Shown here: piece after piece, positions 52,866 through 61,678 of the stretch
Layout: every line of letters starts with the position of its first letter
Position numbering within the stretch: the stretch's first letter is position 1
Source of the DNA: Nocardia ninae NBRC 108245
Lineage (GTDB): Bacteria; Actinomycetota; Actinomycetes; Mycobacteriales; Mycobacteriaceae
Reading direction: 5' to 3'
NCBI RefSeq assembly: GCF_007990755.1
Contig: NZ_BJXA01000007.1
Coordinates: 1 to 64,000, forward strand
DNA length: 64,000 nucleotides
Notes under the pieces: model-generated
The model's database searches: none
What the model was told of the DNA's origin: nothing
The model's input: the letters and a program-made list of their open reading frames with translations, nothing else
Translations under genes and position numbers: made by a program

Positions 52866-54119
52866 TCAGTCGATGACGGTCGGCAGCGTTTGCAGGCCGC
52901 GCAGGAAGGTGCTCGGCCGCCACTGCACCTCGTCGGCCATCTTCATGTTCGGATAGCGGGCCAGGATCTTCTCGAACGCGACCTTCGCCTCCAACCGCGC
53001 CAGCGGGGCGCCGACGCAGTAGTGGATGCCGTGCCCGAAGGCCAGGTGGCCGCCCTTGTTCAGGCCGGTCTTACCGATCTCGATGGCGTGCGGGTCCGCG
53101 AACTGGCTCGGGTCGTGATCGGCCGCGGCGAGCGACACCGACACCAGTTCCTCGGCCGGAATGTCGATGCCCGCCAACGTGACCGGCTCGGCGGTGTACC
53201 GCAGGGTGGCCAGGTGGACGGGTCCCTCGTGGCGGAGGAACTCCTCGATGGCGGCGGGGATCCGATCCGGCGCGTGCGTGAGTTCCTCGTACAGCACGCG
53301 GTCGCGCAGCATCGCGTAGAGGCCGTTGCCGATCAGGTTGACCGTCGTTTCGTGACCGGCCACCAGGATCAGGAACAGCATGGCGATCAGTTCCCGATCA
53401 CTGAGCTTGTCGCCTTCGTGGTTGGCCATGATCAGCTGGGACAACAGGTCCTCGCCCAAATCCTTCGATCGCTCGGCGACCAGCCCGATCAGGTACGTGG
53501 CCAGCTCGATACTCGCGGCCCCGCGCTCGGCCGCCGTGGCATAGAACGGCGAGTTCGCCACGGCCTGTTGGTCTTCGGCGTTCTCGGCCGAGGACGCCGT
53601 CATTGTGGTGGACAACTCCCGGAACCGCGCCCGATCCGCCTCCGGCACGCCGAACAGTTCGCAGATCACCGTCATCGGAATCGGCAGCGCGTAGCCGTCG
53701 ATCAAGTCGACTTCGGACTTGCCCGCCATCTCCTCGAGCAGCTGATCGGTGAGCGCATCGATGCGCGGGTGCAGCTGCTCCACGGTGCGCGGGGTGAACC
53801 CCTTGGTCACCAGCCTGCGCAGGCGAGTGTGGTCCGGCGGGTCGGAGCTGAGCATGTGCTCCCACAGGTCCGTGCTGATCGTGGTGTACGTATCGCCAGG
53901 TCGCAGCCGCGTCGTGATCGGGGCCAGTGCGGCCGCGCCTTTCTTGATCCGATCGTCGGCGAGTACCGCACGGGCGAGCTGATAGTCGACCACCAGCCAC
54001 GAGGTCAGCCCGTTCGGCAGCAGCACGTGGTGGATCGGCCCTTGCTTGCGCAGTTCGTCGTAGACCGGGTGCGGGTTGTAGACGAACTCGGTGCCCAGTT
54101 TGATCAACGGCTTGGTCAT
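52866..54119 (-). CDS. Cytochrome P450
   Basis: A 417-residue soluble bacterial P450. I-helix oxygen-binding motif A254-G-H-E-T-T, K-helix E293-F-L-R, and heme loop F-G-H-G-I-H-Y-C368-V-G-A. The type is that of CYP105/107-like tailoring enzymes: P-H-P-V-Y-D-E-L-R near the start, and S-D-P-P-D-H-T-R-L-R-R-L. Substrate unknown. The start overlaps the acyltransferase gene stop (ATGA at 54116-54119), so it is the last gene of a coupled operon. Long frames upstream are shadows. Confidence 0.9.
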   Translation of the reverse strand: MTKPLIKLGTEFVYNPHPVYDELRKQGPIHHVLLPNGLTSWLVVDYQLARAVLADDRIKKGAAALAPITTRLRPGDTYTTISTDLWEHMLSSDPPDHTRLRRLVTKGFTPRTVEQLHPRIDALTDQLLEEMAGKSEVDLIDGYALPIPMTVICELFGVPEADRARFRELSTTMTASSAENAEDQQAVANSPFYATAAERGAASIELATYLIGLVAERSKDLGEDLLSQLIMANHEGDKLSDRELIAMLFLILVAGHETTVNLIGNGLYAMLRDRVLYEELTHAPDRIPAAIEEFLRHEGPVHLATLRYTAEPVTLAGIDIPAEELVSVSLAAADHDPSQFADPHAIEIGKTGLNKGGHLAFGHGIHYCVGAPLARLEAKVAFEKILARYPNMKMADEVQWRPSTFLRGLQTLPTVID

Positions 54120-55504
54120 GAGAACTCCCTGGCTGTCTTGCTGGTACTGCCACCACCGCTGCTGACGTGCAGCGGATCCAATCCCCAGGACTCGGCGACC
54201 AGCCGCGCCAAGAAGCCCAATTCCTCGTCGGTGTGCGCCATTTCGGGTTTGATGCTCTCCAGCACCCACTGGATCTTCCCGTCGAACTCCGAGAGCCAGG
54301 TGGCCAGCGCAATCGGCTGCCGACCGGCCTGCTCGGTGTCGATGCCCTGGAAGACGCCGCGCATCACGAACATCGTCGGCGCCGCGCCGTGGCGCACCAC
54401 CGTCGGCACGAACGGGTCCAATACGCCCATGTTCGAACACATTCCGACGGTGATCGGCGGGGTGTCGACGAGCCGCTCGACCACGCCCTCCGGGAGCACG
54501 TCGACCAGTTCGGGCGGCATGTTCCGCGGGCGCGAGATCCCGCCGGCCCCGACCCCGTGCACCGACCCGAAACCGGCCTTGCTGGCCGCACGAAGCGGCG
54601 CCAGGTCGAACTGATCCAGCCACTCCCGCTGCACCACGATCGGCACGCGGGCAAAGGAATTCGAGTCGATCTGGTCCTGCTCGCGCAGAATCCGCACCGC
54701 GGTCATCAACACCAGCGGACCTGTCTCGCCGACCAGCCCGCAGTGCCGCAGCAGATCGGCGACCAGTGCCAGATACAGCGTGTTGGAGGTGCCGCCGCGC
54801 TGGGCCGCGAGGTCCTTCCACCGCGCCGCGTCGAACGTGGCGATCACCGAGCCTTCATGCCAGCCGAGCGGCGCGGACGGCTGCGTCGAACAGCGGCCGG
54901 ACAGGGCCTTGCGGATCGCCTTGCGATGGGACGGATCCCGGCGCGCTCGGCGCGCTTCCGAAACCACTTCGCGCGCAATGGTTATCCCGCGACGTGCGCC
55001 GTCCTTCAGGTCGTCACGGAAGGTGACGGCGTCGGTGAGGCCCTCCGTGGTGGCGAGCTCGGGCTGGACCAAGCCGATGGCCGCCATCAGCCCCGCGTGA
55101 CCGTCGGCGATGGCGTGCGAGGCGATGCAGGACAGGACCATGCCGCCGGACCGCGTCGGCACCGCCGACAGCCGCCACCCGTAGCCCCGTTCCGGGTCGA
55201 GCGGATACTGCGCCTCGTCGCTCGCCCAGGCCAGCGCGTCGGCGTCGTCGATCGCGGCATGCTCCAGATGCAACGGCAAGGCGGTGTCCGCCAATACCCA
55301 GCGCCAGCGGGCGAAGGGCACCCGCGGCCGACGCACCCGCCGCATGAACGGGCCGGAGCGCAGCTGGGCGTACATCTCGCCCAGCTCGTCCTCGGTGAGC
55401 CGGTTGGCCAGCACCGTCACCGTCTGGCTGATGACCGGTGCGCCGTAGCCGTGGTGCAGTCGCAGGAACGCCTTGTCGGTGAGACCGACGTACACCGGGG
55501 CCAT
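54116..55504 (-). CDS. Condensation-domain/WS-DGAT-like acyltransferase
   Basis: A 462-residue protein of the CoA-dependent acyltransferase superfamily. The catalytic motif is S-H130-A-I-A-D134-G135, the core of H-H-x-x-x-D-G with Ser in place of the first His. No signal peptide. The N-terminal part (L-P-L-H-L-E-H-A near 76) and late S-N-M-G-V-L-D-P-F are typical of wax-ester/diacylglycerol synthases and NRPS-like condensation enzymes. It probably joins an acyl-CoA to an alcohol or amine. It shares one base with the thioesterase gene stop and overlaps the P450 gene by 4 bp. Confidence 0.68.
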   Translation of the reverse strand: MAPVYVGLTDKAFLRLHHGYGAPVISQTVTVLANRLTEDELGEMYAQLRSGPFMRRVRRPRVPFARWRWVLADTALPLHLEHAAIDDADALAWASDEAQYPLDPERGYGWRLSAVPTRSGGMVLSCIASHAIADGHAGLMAAIGLVQPELATTEGLTDAVTFRDDLKDGARRGITIAREVVSEARRARRDPSHRKAIRKALSGRCSTQPSAPLGWHEGSVIATFDAARWKDLAAQRGGTSNTLYLALVADLLRHCGLVGETGPLVLMTAVRILREQDQIDSNSFARVPIVVQREWLDQFDLAPLRAASKAGFGSVHGVGAGGISRPRNMPPELVDVLPEGVVERLVDTPPITVGMCSNMGVLDPFVPTVVRHGAAPTMFVMRGVFQGIDTEQAGRQPIALATWLSEFDGKIQWVLESIKPEMAHTDEELGFLARLVAESWGLDPLHVSSGGGSTSKTAREFS

Positions 55505-56403
55505 CAGGAGGCCGCCCGATCGACAAGGCTGTGACCGAAGCCGGGTTCGGCCAGCCGCAGCATCCGCTCCTGGGCGACCATGGCCACCAATTCACCGGTG
55601 CGGCTGAAGATCCGGCCCTGGGTGAACGCGCGGCCGGCGCCTGCCGACGGCGATATCTCGTCGTACAGCAACCAGTCATCGACGCGGTACGGCCGCATGA
55701 ACCAGATCGAATAGTCCAGCGCCGCCGTCTGAATGGCGATGCCGGGGTGCAGCGCGACGGCCGCACCCAGCAGCGTCATGTCACTGGCGTAGGTCAGCGC
55801 GCAACTGTGCGTCACCGGGCAGTCGGGCAGCTCGCCGGTGTAGCGCAACCAAACCTGTTGGCGCGCAGCACCGATTGTGGAGTCGGGCACCGGCCGGATG
55901 TCCCAGCCCTCCCATTCGTTGCCCGCGTCGCCCACGCCGATCCGGGCCAGCTGTTCCGGGCCCGGCGTCTCGGGGCACGCATCAGCATGCCGCACACCAC
56001 GGTCGCCGACATGGAACGAGGCGACCATCAAGAAGGTCTCCCGGCCGTGCTGCACCGCCCGGATGCGGCGCACCGCGAACGACCGGCCGTGCTTGACGGT
56101 GTCGACCAGATAGTCGATCGGAATCTCCGACGCGGTCGACCGCACGAAGTATCCGTGTATCGAATGAACCTTGAATCCGGCGGGCATCCCCGCCGATCCC
56201 GCCGCCAGCGCTCGTGCTGCCACTTCGCCGCCGAATGTCCGAACCAGCGCGGTGCGGTGCTGCAGCTTGCCACGAAAGAAGTTCGTGTCGATCTGCTCCA
56301 CCGCCATCGCGTCGAGTAACTCAACCATGGGCAAAACCTTCGCTTCAGAGATCCCAAACAGTGCTGGCGATGCACCCGTGCAGATGGAGCTCGGATAAAT
56401 CAT
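55504..56403 (-). CDS. Acyl-CoA thioesterase II (TesB-like)
   Basis: A 299-residue double-hotdog thioesterase. TesB elements: F-R-G-K-L-Q-H-R-T, F-G-G-E-V-A-A-R-A-L-A-A-G, V-H-S-I-H-G-Y-F-V-R near 90, the second hotdog with A-L-D-Y-S-I-W-F-M-R-P-Y, and G-R-I-F-S-R-T-G-E-L-V-A-M-V-A-Q-E near the end. ATG 56403 is chosen because GAGGTG lies 8 bp before it; a shorter start at 56328 has no such site. It is first of the three coupled genes and lies behind an AT-rich leader. Confidence 0.8.
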   Translation of the reverse strand: MIYPSSICTGASPALFGISEAKVLPMVELLDAMAVEQIDTNFFRGKLQHRTALVRTFGGEVAARALAAGSAGMPAGFKVHSIHGYFVRSTASEIPIDYLVDTVKHGRSFAVRRIRAVQHGRETFLMVASFHVGDRGVRHADACPETPGPEQLARIGVGDAGNEWEGWDIRPVPDSTIGAARQQVWLRYTGELPDCPVTHSCALTYASDMTLLGAAVALHPGIAIQTAALDYSIWFMRPYRVDDWLLYDEISPSAGAGRAFTQGRIFSRTGELVAMVAQERMLRLAEPGFGHSLVDRAAS

Positions 56404-56463
56404 CGTGAGACACCTCGTACCAGACACAGTGAACCTCTGGTTAACCTAATTCAAGGGGGGTGT

Positions 56464-56487
56464 AATCCATTTCACAGACAATGGATT
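56464..56487. promoter_or_regulatory. Inverted repeat, candidate operator of the thioesterase-P450 operon
   Basis: AATCCATT and AATGGATT are 8-bp arms with an 8-nt spacer, 61-84 bp upstream of the first gene of the operon. Size and placement fit a TetR- or MarR-type site overlapping the promoter. Confidence 0.45.
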
Positions 56488-56653
56488 CGTCTTTACGGAA
56501 TACCGTCGATCGGCAATCACCCAAAACACCCATACCGGCGCCTCGATCATCCTTGAACAGGCATTATCTGGATATCGAGACCGGATTTCCAGCCACGGAC
56601 ACGAGTTGTCGCAGCTGCGTCGAATTGCGCGATTCGAGTATCGGGAGCGATTT

Positions 56654-56673
56654 ACCATTCGTTTACGAATGGT
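56654..56673. promoter_or_regulatory. Inverted repeat ACCATTCGT-TT-ACGAATGGT
   Basis: Two 9-bp perfect arms with a 2-nt centre lie in the AT-rich region, 250 bp upstream of the thioesterase start and 88 bp downstream of the exporter stop. It may be a second regulator site. As a terminator it would be unusually AT-rich and short. Confidence 0.4.
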
Positions 56674-56760
56674 CGATCAGCACACCGCTTTCTGAGAATT
56701 GCCATCATTTAATGGACAGTTAACAATCGCGGAGGGATTGTCCGATTCCTGCCCGTTTTC

Positions 56761-58464
56761 CTACTTCGGCGAGCCGACGTCGGCCCCGGATGACTCGACC
56801 CCACCGGATTCCCGCAGCGGGATCTCCTTCCAGAACAGCACCATCACCAACGCCACCAGCGCGAGCACGGCGGCCGCCAGGTACACCGTCGACATGGCTT
56901 CGGCGAAGCCGGTCTGCAACGGACCCGCGAGCGTCGGGTTCAGCTGCTGAATGACCGAGCTGTCATCGAGCACCTTCTGCACCGCCGCCGGGTCGTGATG
57001 AACCAGCCCTTGCGCGAAGGCCACATCGGCAGGATTGCTGCTGTGCAAGCCAGCCAACACGGCCTGCTGGTACGCCGGCCGGGTGGACGCCGCTTCGATC
57101 GCGGCGGTCACCTTGGTCGGCAGCAGGCCGAACAGCGTCGACAGCAACGCCGCGACGCCGAGCGTGCCGCCGACTTGACGGAAGAAGGTGGCGGCCGCAC
57201 TCGATACGCCCATATCCTTGGGTGCGGCGGCGTTCTGGATGGCCAAGGTGATGGGCTGCAACAGATTTCCCAGTCCGAACCCGGTGATCGCCATGAAGAT
57301 CATGGTTCGCCACAGCGGCGTTTCCGGCGTCAGATAGTGGAACAGGAACAGGCCGACCGCGACCGTCGCCGTACCGATGATCGGGAACGCCCGGTACCGG
57401 CCGGTCCGCGTGATGAGCCGGTTGGACACGATCGAACCCACCATCAGGCCACCGACCATCGGCAACAACTGCAGACCCGCGGCTATCGGGCTGGCCCCGC
57501 GCACGACCTGCAGATACTGCGGGACCAGGATGATGCCACCGAACAGCGACGCACCGACCACCAGCGCGATCGCGACGCCGAGCGCGAAGGTCCGATTCCG
57601 GAAGAGCCGCAACGGAATCAAGGCCGCCTCCCCCATCTTCGCCTCGATACCGATGAACGCAATCAGCCCGACCGCGCCGATCAGATAGCAGGCCACCGCG
57701 CCCACACTGGTCCATCCCCAACTGCGGCCTTGCTCCGCGACGATCAGCAATGGCGTGATCCCGGTGGCGAAGGCCGCGGTGCCGAGCCAATCGACCCGGC
57801 CATTGACTGGACTGCTCCTCGGCATCCGGACCACGCGGTACACCACCACCAGCGCGACCAGCCCGACCGGAACGTTGATCAAGAACACCCAGCGCCAGCC
57901 GGTGATCCCGAGAATCGCGTGCTGACTGGCGAAGAGACCGCCGAGTACCGGGCCGATCACACTCGCCGTCGCCCAGGTGGCCAGGAAATGCCCCTGATAC
58001 TTGGCTCTTTCGCGCGGACTCACGATGTCACCGAGGATGGCCGAGGCCAGCGACATCAGCCCGCCCGCACCCACGCCCTGCACAGCCCGGAACACCGCGA
58101 GCTGATACATCGACTGCGCCACCGTGCACAGCAGCGATCCGCCGACAAATATCACGATGGCGGCGAGCAGAAATGGCCTGCGGCCGTACATATCCGACAA
58201 TTTGCCGTACAACGGCGTCGTCAATGTCGCGGTGATCAGGTACGCGGTGGTGACCCACGCCTGCAACGAATAGCCGGACAGGTCATCGGCGATGGTCCGC
58301 ACGGCGGTCGCGGTGATCGTCTGATCCAGCGCCGCCATGAACATGCCGAGGACCAGGCCACTGAGGATGACCAGCACCTGCCGATGGGTAAATCCTGCCG
58401 GACTGTCCGATACCGCCGCCGCGTCTACTCGCTCGGTCCGATGTCCGCGATGGGTCAGCGCCAT
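56761..58464 (-). CDS. MFS drug exporter, DHA2 (14-TM, EmrB/QacA) family
   Basis: A 567-residue protein with 14 hydrophobic spans. DHA2 motifs: F-M-A-A-L-D-Q-T-I-T-A-T-A in span 1, G-K-L-S-D-M-Y-G-R-R-P-F in loop 2-3, and F-R-A-V-Q-G-V-G-A-G-G. It exports hydrophobic drugs or lipid-like products with protons. ATG 58464 lies 6 bp after AGGAG; a TTG two codons earlier is possible. It is on the same strand as, and upstream of, the P450 operon, but 357 bp of AT-rich DNA separate them. It could export the P450 operon product, which is an inference. Confidence 0.87.
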   Translation of the reverse strand: MALTHRGHRTERVDAAAVSDSPAGFTHRQVLVILSGLVLGMFMAALDQTITATAVRTIADDLSGYSLQAWVTTAYLITATLTTPLYGKLSDMYGRRPFLLAAIVIFVGGSLLCTVAQSMYQLAVFRAVQGVGAGGLMSLASAILGDIVSPRERAKYQGHFLATWATASVIGPVLGGLFASQHAILGITGWRWVFLINVPVGLVALVVVYRVVRMPRSSPVNGRVDWLGTAAFATGITPLLIVAEQGRSWGWTSVGAVACYLIGAVGLIAFIGIEAKMGEAALIPLRLFRNRTFALGVAIALVVGASLFGGIILVPQYLQVVRGASPIAAGLQLLPMVGGLMVGSIVSNRLITRTGRYRAFPIIGTATVAVGLFLFHYLTPETPLWRTMIFMAITGFGLGNLLQPITLAIQNAAAPKDMGVSSAAATFFRQVGGTLGVAALLSTLFGLLPTKVTAAIEAASTRPAYQQAVLAGLHSSNPADVAFAQGLVHHDPAAVQKVLDDSSVIQQLNPTLAGPLQTGFAEAMSTVYLAAAVLALVALVMVLFWKEIPLRESGGVESSGADVGSPK

Positions 58465-58765
58465 CAGCAACTCCTGAAATCAGAAAATCACGCATCAGTT
58501 GTCGAAACTGCGGTCATTCCCATCCCCGGACCGCGGCGACCTTGCGCCCACGAACTCAGCATCACGAACCAGCAACGATAAACCTCGGTCACGATTCGGG
58601 AAACGAGGAGTGATGTCTATCTCCATGAGCAGTTAACTGTGATCCAGGCCACAGCGGCCAAGGAACCGCCGCCGCCTGTCTCCCCCTGCGCGCCACCCCA
58701 GACGACTCGCCCCACCAGGCGTTTTCGCATCCGGACCCGCAGTGTGTAAGGTTGGAGACACCCAA
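58465..58765. other. Intergenic region before the initiator tRNA
   Basis: I see no gene in these 301 bp between the divergent exporter start and tRNA-fMet. A weak -10-like TAAGGT at 58747-58752 lies 14 bp before the tRNA. The rest should hold the exporter promoter; no clear operator was found. Confidence 0.55.
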
Positions 58766-58839
58766 CGCGGGGTGGAGCAGCTCGGTAGCTCGCTGGGCTC
58801 ATAACCCAGAGGTCGCAGGTTCAAATCCTGTCCCCGCTA
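58766..58839 (+). tRNA. Initiator tRNA (tRNA-fMet, anticodon CAT)
   Basis: This is a complete cloverleaf. The acceptor stem is CGCGGGG/CCCCGCT, whose first pair (C1-U72) is unpaired as in initiators. The D-arm has AGCTCGGTAGCT, the anticodon stem has three G-C pairs next to loop CTCATAA (anticodon CAT), and the T-arm has GGTTCAAATCC. The mismatched first pair and GGG/CCC anticodon stem mark it as the initiator and not the elongator. The 3' CCA is not encoded. It is followed by a strong terminator. Confidence 0.95.
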
Positions 58840-58848
58840 CAAACGATA

Positions 58849-58880
58849 CGGCCCGAAACCATAAGGTTTCGGGCCGTTTT
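58849..58880 (+). terminator. Rho-independent terminator of tRNA-fMet
   Basis: A 12-bp perfect stem (CGGCCCGAAACC with GGTTTCGGGCCG) has an ATAA loop and is followed by TTTT. It is the clearest classical terminator in this window. Confidence 0.9.
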
Positions 58881-58923
58881 CGTTGCCGGTGAACCGACAT
58901 CAACTGCTGGAAAAGTGAACCCA

Positions 58924-59319
58924 CTATCCCGCGAACTTGCACAACTGGAGCGTTCTGCTGCGCACGGCACCGAGACTTATCTTGTCGCCACCGGAACCGT
59001 CGGCGCGCAAGGGTTCGATACCGGGCACTCCTGCTTGTTCGGCATTTTCGTTGAGCGCGTAGGGCTTGCCGTCCGGAGCCACGAACACGGCCTGGTCGCC
59101 TGCGCGGCATTCGATGGTGCCGCGCTCAACTGTGAACGGCCATAGGTAGCCCAGGTTTTCGCTCGCTACGGGCTGGCTGCTGGACGTCGGTTCCGGCAGC
59201 GGCACCGGGGTCGGCTGTGCGGGTGACTTCGGCCCGGCACCGCCGCCGCACGCGCTGATCAGCAGTGCGCCGCTGCACGCGACACCGGTCAGGAGCAATC
59301 CTCGAACCATCGAAACCAT
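58924..59319 (-). CDS. Putative lipoprotein, DUF2511-like
   Basis: A 131-residue protein with a signal sequence ending in the lipobox L-I-S-A-C24, then a Pro/Ser-rich spacer (about 27-52). A small domain has [12 protein letters not shown] and [13 protein letters not shown], as in DUF2511/YebY-like proteins. It ends with L-Q-L-C-K-F-A-G, which gives a Cys pair for a disulfide. Function unknown. GGAGG stands 4 bp before ATG 59319. It is a separate unit, 73 bp from the ABC transporter gene. Confidence 0.7.
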   Translation of the reverse strand: MVSMVRGLLLTGVACSGALLISACGGGAGPKSPAQPTPVPLPEPTSSSQPVASENLGYLWPFTVERGTIECRAGDQAVFVAPDGKPYALNENAEQAGVPGIEPLRADGSGGDKISLGAVRSRTLQLCKFAG

Positions 59320-59391
59320 CTTTCCTCCAGCAACCTCGGTATCCGGCTACCGATTACGTTGCGGACTGCCGGTTTTCGGTTCACGCCGACG

Positions 59392-60273
59392 TTATTTCTC
59401 GTCGGCCGGCGCTCGCGAGGCACGCAGCAGCGCCATGTAACCGTCGTCCAATGTCGGTGGCACCGGGCGGGATTCGGGGGGCGGCGTCGGCCCGACCACC
59501 CGATACTCGACGCCCTCGATGGTGCTGGTCACGTTGACGACGGTGAAATCGCCGCGTGGTTCGACATCGGCACGCACCAGATGAGTTTGCCCCTGCGCCA
59601 TGGCAACCAGCCCGGACGTGGTGCCGTGGTACGCCAGCGCGCCTGCGGTGAGTACTGCCGTGTTCTGACAGCTGTGCGCGACGTCGTCGAGGATGTGGGT
59701 CGACAGCACGACGATGCGGTCGCCGCCGAGCTGGCCGAGCAGGGTTCGGAAGCGGATCCGCTCCTCGGGGTCGAGTCCTGCCGTCGGTTCGTCGACGATG
59801 ATCAGCTTCGGGTCACCGAGCAGGGTTTGCGCGATGCCGAGCCTGCGCTTCATCCCGCCGGAGTACCGCTCGATCCGTTGCCTGCCAACCGAATCCAGCC
59901 CCACCCGGTCCAGCAGGCTTTCGATCTGCGAACGCCGGGCGCGCTTGTCATCGATACCTTTGAGGAGGGCGACGTAGTCGAGGAATTCGCGTCCGGTGAG
60001 ATCGGGATAGAGCGCGAGTTCCTGCGGTAGGTAGCCGAGCAGCCGCTTCACCTCGGTCCGTCCGGCGGTGGTGGCCATGTCGTGCCCGCACACCGTCACC
60101 GTGCCGGAGGTCGGTTCGAGTGTTCCGGTCAGGATCCGCAGCAGCGTGGTCTTGCCCGCGCCGTTCGTCCCGAGCAGCCCGGTCATCCCCTCGGTCACGG
60201 TCAGGTCGATTTCGCGCAGCGCGGCGGTGGGCTTGCGATAGACCTTGGTCAGCTTGCGCAGCGTGATTGTCAT
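59392..60273 (-). CDS. ABC transporter ATP-binding protein
   Basis: A 293-residue ATPase. Walker A G35-T-N-G-A-G-K-T42, Q-loop with Y-L-P-Q-E, signature Y-S-G-G-M-K-R-R near 136, Walker B L-I-I-V-D-E-P-T-A-G-L-D near 155, and H-loop S-T-H. The last 60 residues are an accessory tail. It is the last gene of the five-gene operon started by the sigma factor and overlaps its permease gene by 4 bp (ATGA). It would power export of an unknown substrate. ATG 60273 is the start; the frame before it is a shadow. Confidence 0.88.
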   Translation of the reverse strand: MTITLRKLTKVYRKPTAALREIDLTVTEGMTGLLGTNGAGKTTLLRILTGTLEPTSGTVTVCGHDMATTAGRTEVKRLLGYLPQELALYPDLTGREFLDYVALLKGIDDKRARRSQIESLLDRVGLDSVGRQRIERYSGGMKRRLGIAQTLLGDPKLIIVDEPTAGLDPEERIRFRTLLGQLGGDRIVVLSTHILDDVAHSCQNTAVLTAGALAYHGTTSGLVAMAQGQTHLVRADVEPRGDFTVVNVTSTIEGVEYRVVGPTPPPESRPVPPTLDDGYMALLRASRAPADEK

Positions 60274-61058
60274 CCGAACTCCGTTTCCGCGCATCGCCTC
60301 CGGGCCAGCAGCACGTGGCCGACCAGAAAGGCGAGCGCCGTCGTCACGAGGGTGAGGGCAAGTGCGAGAGCGGCATAGCCGGCACCGGCCGGCGGATGCA
60401 GCCAGCCGCCGTCCTTCTGGGGCAACGCGACATTCAGCCATTGCGCCGCCTGATACCCGCCCAGCGGAGACAGCACCGTCCCGGTCACGGTCGGGATCGG
60501 CACGAGCGGTGTCAGCAGCGTCGCCCAGTACCAGTACGGCACGACCAGCACCCGGACGACCACGCTGGGCAGCAGCAGACTCGCGACATTGGCGAGCACC
60601 GTGAGCAACAATGAGCCCGGCGCCACAATGGTGACCAGCCCGATCACCGCCGCTGCCAACGGCGCAGGCCCACCCGAGCTGATCGCCGACCACAGGCCCA
60701 TCACCAGCAGAATCAGCGCGCCGGGAACCGACGCGACCAGCCACGGCCCGAGCACGAGACCGACCGACCTGGTGCGCCCATCGGCCGGCGTTGCGGCGAA
60801 CAGCTCGCGCAACCCCGGCTTGCGTTGCACGGCAAGCCGATCCGCGAGCGCGACCGCTACACCGATCGAGCCGAGGAAATTGAGGAGCAGGGCAGTGTCC
60901 CCGATCGCGGCTATCTCGTCGGTCCGATCGCGTCCCCGGGGAAAGCCGCCGAGCAGCATGATCAAGACGCAGAGCGGAATCAGCGATAGCCACACCACCC
61001 GGTGCCGCAGGACCAGCAGCGCTTCATAGCGGATGGTCGCACCGAGCACGCCCCTCAC
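60270..61058 (-). CDS. ABC-2-like membrane protein
   Basis: A 262-residue protein with about six hydrophobic spans: V-V-W-L-S-L-I-P-L-C-V-L-I-M-L-L near 20-35, then further spans to the C-terminal A-L-V-T-T-A-L-A-F-L-V-G-H-V-L-L. The loop D-R-L-A-V-Q-R-K-P-G-L-R-E-L is typical of ABC-2-type permeases that couple to the ATPase. GTG 61058 overlaps the previous gene stop (GTGA) and the 3' end overlaps the ATPase gene. I recognise no substrate family. Confidence 0.72.
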   Translation of the reverse strand: MRGVLGATIRYEALLVLRHRVVWLSLIPLCVLIMLLGGFPRGRDRTDEIAAIGDTALLLNFLGSIGVAVALADRLAVQRKPGLRELFAATPADGRTRSVGLVLGPWLVASVPGALILLVMGLWSAISSGGPAPLAAAVIGLVTIVAPGSLLLTVLANVASLLLPSVVVRVLVVPYWYWATLLTPLVPIPTVTGTVLSPLGGYQAAQWLNVALPQKDGGWLHPPAGAGYAALALALTLVTTALAFLVGHVLLARRRCAETEFG

Positions 61059-61678
61059 CCGCGTACTCCGCGCAGCTGCGCCTCGCTGTCGGTAATCCGC
61101 AGTGCCGCAAGCCATGCGCACAATGCCGCGACCGTCAGCAGTACCAATGACTCAGCGACAACGGCAAACTGATCCATTACCAGTAGTTTCGCCAGCCACG
61201 CCGCCATGACGAGCACCGAAGCGCCTGCGGTGGAACGAAACTCGACGATGGCGTAGGTCGGGAGACCGATCAACGCCGACGCGAAGACGATATTGCCCGT
61301 CAGCAGCGCGCCCGCACTGTCCTGCACCACCCCCCGTCCGAGCAGGCCGAGTACCAGCACCGCACCACACGCCGCGGCCAGGACCAGCGTGACACGACGC
61401 GCGACGGTCAACCGGTACGGCGTCCGCACCGTCAACTGCACTTCGATCATCCGCTCCCTGCCCAGTGCCGCCACGGCCGCCAGCCCAGCCCCCAAGGGAA
61501 CGGTATCGACCGCCGCGACCTGTGCGGCAGGGCCGCCGCCGAGCGCGACCAACGCAACGCCGAGGACAGCAGCCAGCATCGGCGGCAGCGCAAGCGCTTC
61601 CCGACCGCAACGCCGCATTTCGTACCGCCAAATCGGATTCACTGCACGGCGGTGGCGATTCCGTACGGGCCGGTTCAT
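61055..61678 (-). CDS. Membrane protein of the sigma-ABC operon
   Basis: A 207-residue protein with about six hydrophobic spans after a short Arg-rich cytoplasmic N-terminus (R-N-R-H-R-R-A). The loop R-E-R-M-I-E-V-Q-L-T-V-R-T-P is like the first cytoplasmic loop of ABC-2-type permeases. ATG 61678 overlaps the upstream stop by 4 bp (ATGA) and its own stop overlaps the next GTG. The longer frame to 62617 is a shadow of the anti-sigma gene. It likely forms the membrane complex with its two neighbours. Confidence 0.68.
   Translation of the reverse strand: MNRPVRNRHRRAVNPIWRYEMRRCGREALALPPMLAAVLGVALVALGGGPAAQVAAVDTVPLGAGLAAVAALGRERMIEVQLTVRTPYRLTVARRVTLVLAAACGAVLVLGLLGRGVVQDSAGALLTGNIVFASALIGLPTYAIVEFRSTAGASVLVMAAWLAKLLVMDQFAVVAESLVLLTVAALCAWLAALRITDSEAQLRGVRG

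Larger units (their letters stand above)
56404..56760. other. AT-rich intergenic region with inverted repeats
   Basis: This 357-bp stretch between the thioesterase operon start and the exporter stop is markedly richer in A and T than its surroundings. The open frames here (for example on the minus strand near 56446-56658) lack ribosome binding sites and actinobacterial codon use, so I see no gene. It holds two inverted repeats, listed separately, and is the likely promoter and control region of the P450 operon. Confidence 0.65.

Noticed and set aside
56446-56723. Short frames on both strands in the AT-rich leader
   Set aside because: They lack ribosome binding sites, have codon use unlike the rest of the window and no recognisable domain.
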